DNA of 6,026 nt from an uncultured Oscillospiraceae bacterium (GTDB taxonomy: Bacteria > Bacillota > Clostridia > Oscillospirales > Acutalibacteraceae): NCBI GenBank assembly GCA_900556765.1, contig USQH01000089.1, positions 1 to 6,026 on the forward strand. The letters run 5' to 3'. Positions 5,563-6,026 of this stretch are shown here, piece by piece; within the stretch, counting starts at the first letter, position 1; every line of letters begins with the position of its first letter. The translations under genes and the position numbers were made by a program. Under the pieces are notes generated by a model that was not told the DNA's origin, made no database searches, and worked only from the letters and a program-made list of their open reading frames with translations.

Positions 5563-6026
5563 TTACTCAGAGTTAAACAAATATAAAAAGAGCAGTTCAT
5601 ACTGAACTGCTCTTTTTTGTACGCGGATAATATCGACGCTATTCTTCCATCTGTTTGCCGAGGAAATGGCATCGGTCGGCTGATATTTTTCGTCGGGCAT
5701 AATAAATGCAATAGAACCGCAAATGTCACCTGAGCTGATAATGGGCAGTGCAATGCCGGCGTTGTAATCGACCCCTTCAAGCGGTCGTACGGATTTTGCA
5801 TCTCCGGCACGTTTTACAAACGGTCTGCGCGACTCAATGATGTCCTCATAGTCGGCGGAAATGCGGCGCTCAAGTACTTCTTTACGCGACAAGGCACCTG
5901 CGGCGATACAGTGATCGCGGTCACATATTATGACCGGCATGGAGGTCGATTTGACCAGCGCCTCGGTGTAGAGAGCGGCGAAGTTGGACAACTCGCCTAT
6001 GGGTGAGTATTTTTTGAATATTACCT
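5563..6026 (-). CDS. spoVT: Stage V sporulation protein T-like regulator (partial N-terminus; C-terminus apparently frameshifted)
   Basis: SpoVT is a sigma-G-dependent transcription factor of forespore gene expression, with an AbrB-like DNA-binding domain and a GAF-like sensor domain. The frame continues to the right edge: upstream of an internal TTG (5989-5991) it reads VIFKKYSPIGELSNFAALY, matching the end of the AbrB domain and the linker of B. subtilis SpoVT. The AbrB half is therefore outside the window and the true start is not seen. The GAF core is present (VIICDRDHCIAAGA, DAKSVRPLEGVDYNAGIALPIISSGDICGSIAFI). After ...KYQPTD the frame diverges from the family. The usual ending FLGKQMEE plus stop is encoded at 5639-5665 in another frame, so the open frame instead runs through the terminator to a stop at 5563. 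About 11 codons of the last helix appear missing. The gene may be a pseudogene, or the shift may be an assembly error. Confidence 0.85.
   Translation of the reverse strand, partial: VIFKKYSPIGELSNFAALYTEALVKSTSMPVIICDRDHCIAAGALSRKEVLERRISADYEDIIESRRPFVKRAGDAKSVRPLEGVDYNAGIALPIISSGDICGSIAFIMPDEKYQPTDAISSANRWKNSVDIIRVQKRAVQYELLFLYLFNSE
5585..5617. terminator. Bidirectional intrinsic terminator between the exonuclease gene and spoVT
   Basis: A perfect 15-bp stem (5585-5599 with 5603-5617) closes a 3-nt TAC loop. The core is AGAGCAGTTCA and its complement, flanked by A5 on the left and T6 on the right, so each strand has a U-rich 3' side. It lies 40 bp after the exonuclease stop and 21 bp after the out-of-frame ancestral spoVT stop (TAG at 5639-5641). 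It therefore serves both converging transcripts. Confidence 0.93.
5639..5668 (-). other. Displaced SpoVT C-terminal coding segment (out of frame with the gene)
   Basis: On the minus strand this stretch reads H-F-L-G-K-Q-M-E-E-stop, nearly identical in pattern to the C-terminus of known SpoVT proteins (B. subtilis ends FLARQMEQ). It is not in the frame of the upstream GAF domain. Its TAG lies at the expected distance before the terminator, which marks it as the original gene end. Confidence 0.75.

Noticed and set aside
1..6026. CRISPR array, tRNA, rRNA, insertion sequence or toxin-antitoxin/defence island
   Set aside because: No regularly spaced repeats, transposase or integrase motifs, tRNA-like cloverleaf or defence-type gene pairs were found on either strand.

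Overview
The window looks like ordinary chromosomal DNA of a spore-forming Firmicute, probably a Clostridia/Oscillospiraceae-type gut anaerobe. The supporting signs are a SpoVT-like sporulation regulator, a MscL with the zinc-ribbon tail seen in clostridial homologues, sigma-A-type promoters with 16-17 bp spacers, Shine-Dalgarno leaders, and GTG/TTG starts. This placement is an inference from gene content; there is no rRNA, tRNA, phage or mobile-element sequence to fix it.

Layout. Four genes lie on the minus strand in the left half. Reading in the direction of transcription (right to left) they are: hlyIII/trhA (1894-2595), mscL (1360-1830), an unrecognised four-helix membrane protein (657-1241), and the N-terminal part of a LivH-type branched-chain amino acid permease, which runs off the left edge (1-520). 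A 224-bp divergent intergenic region (2596-2819) holds a strong promoter facing each way and a compact palindrome between them. To its right, on the plus strand, are typA/bipA (2820-4643, TTG start) and, 19 bp downstream, a DEDDh 3'-5' exonuclease with a C-terminal zinc ribbon (4663-5544, GTG start). These two probably form an operon. They end at a perfect 15-bp hairpin that can terminate transcription in both directions (5585-5617). Converging on it from the right edge is spoVT (minus strand), whose AbrB-like DNA-binding domain lies beyond the window.

How the genes relate. The left block is all membrane proteins: turgor release (MscL), membrane homeostasis (HlyIII/TrhA), an unknown, and a transport permease. 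The permease region is visibly more AT-rich than the rest and is probably a separate unit. The typA-exonuclease pair joins a ribosome-associated GTPase to a probable RNA 3'-end exonuclease, which suggests a shared role in ribosome assembly or RNA processing (inference).

Most notable observation. The spoVT reading frame loses its normal C-terminus. The typical family ending (FLGKQMEE, then a stop) is present just upstream of the terminator but in a different frame, so the open frame instead runs through the terminator hairpin. The pattern fits a small deletion of about 28 nt, either a real mutation or an assembly error. I found no convincing novel multi-gene system, CRISPR array or mobile element.
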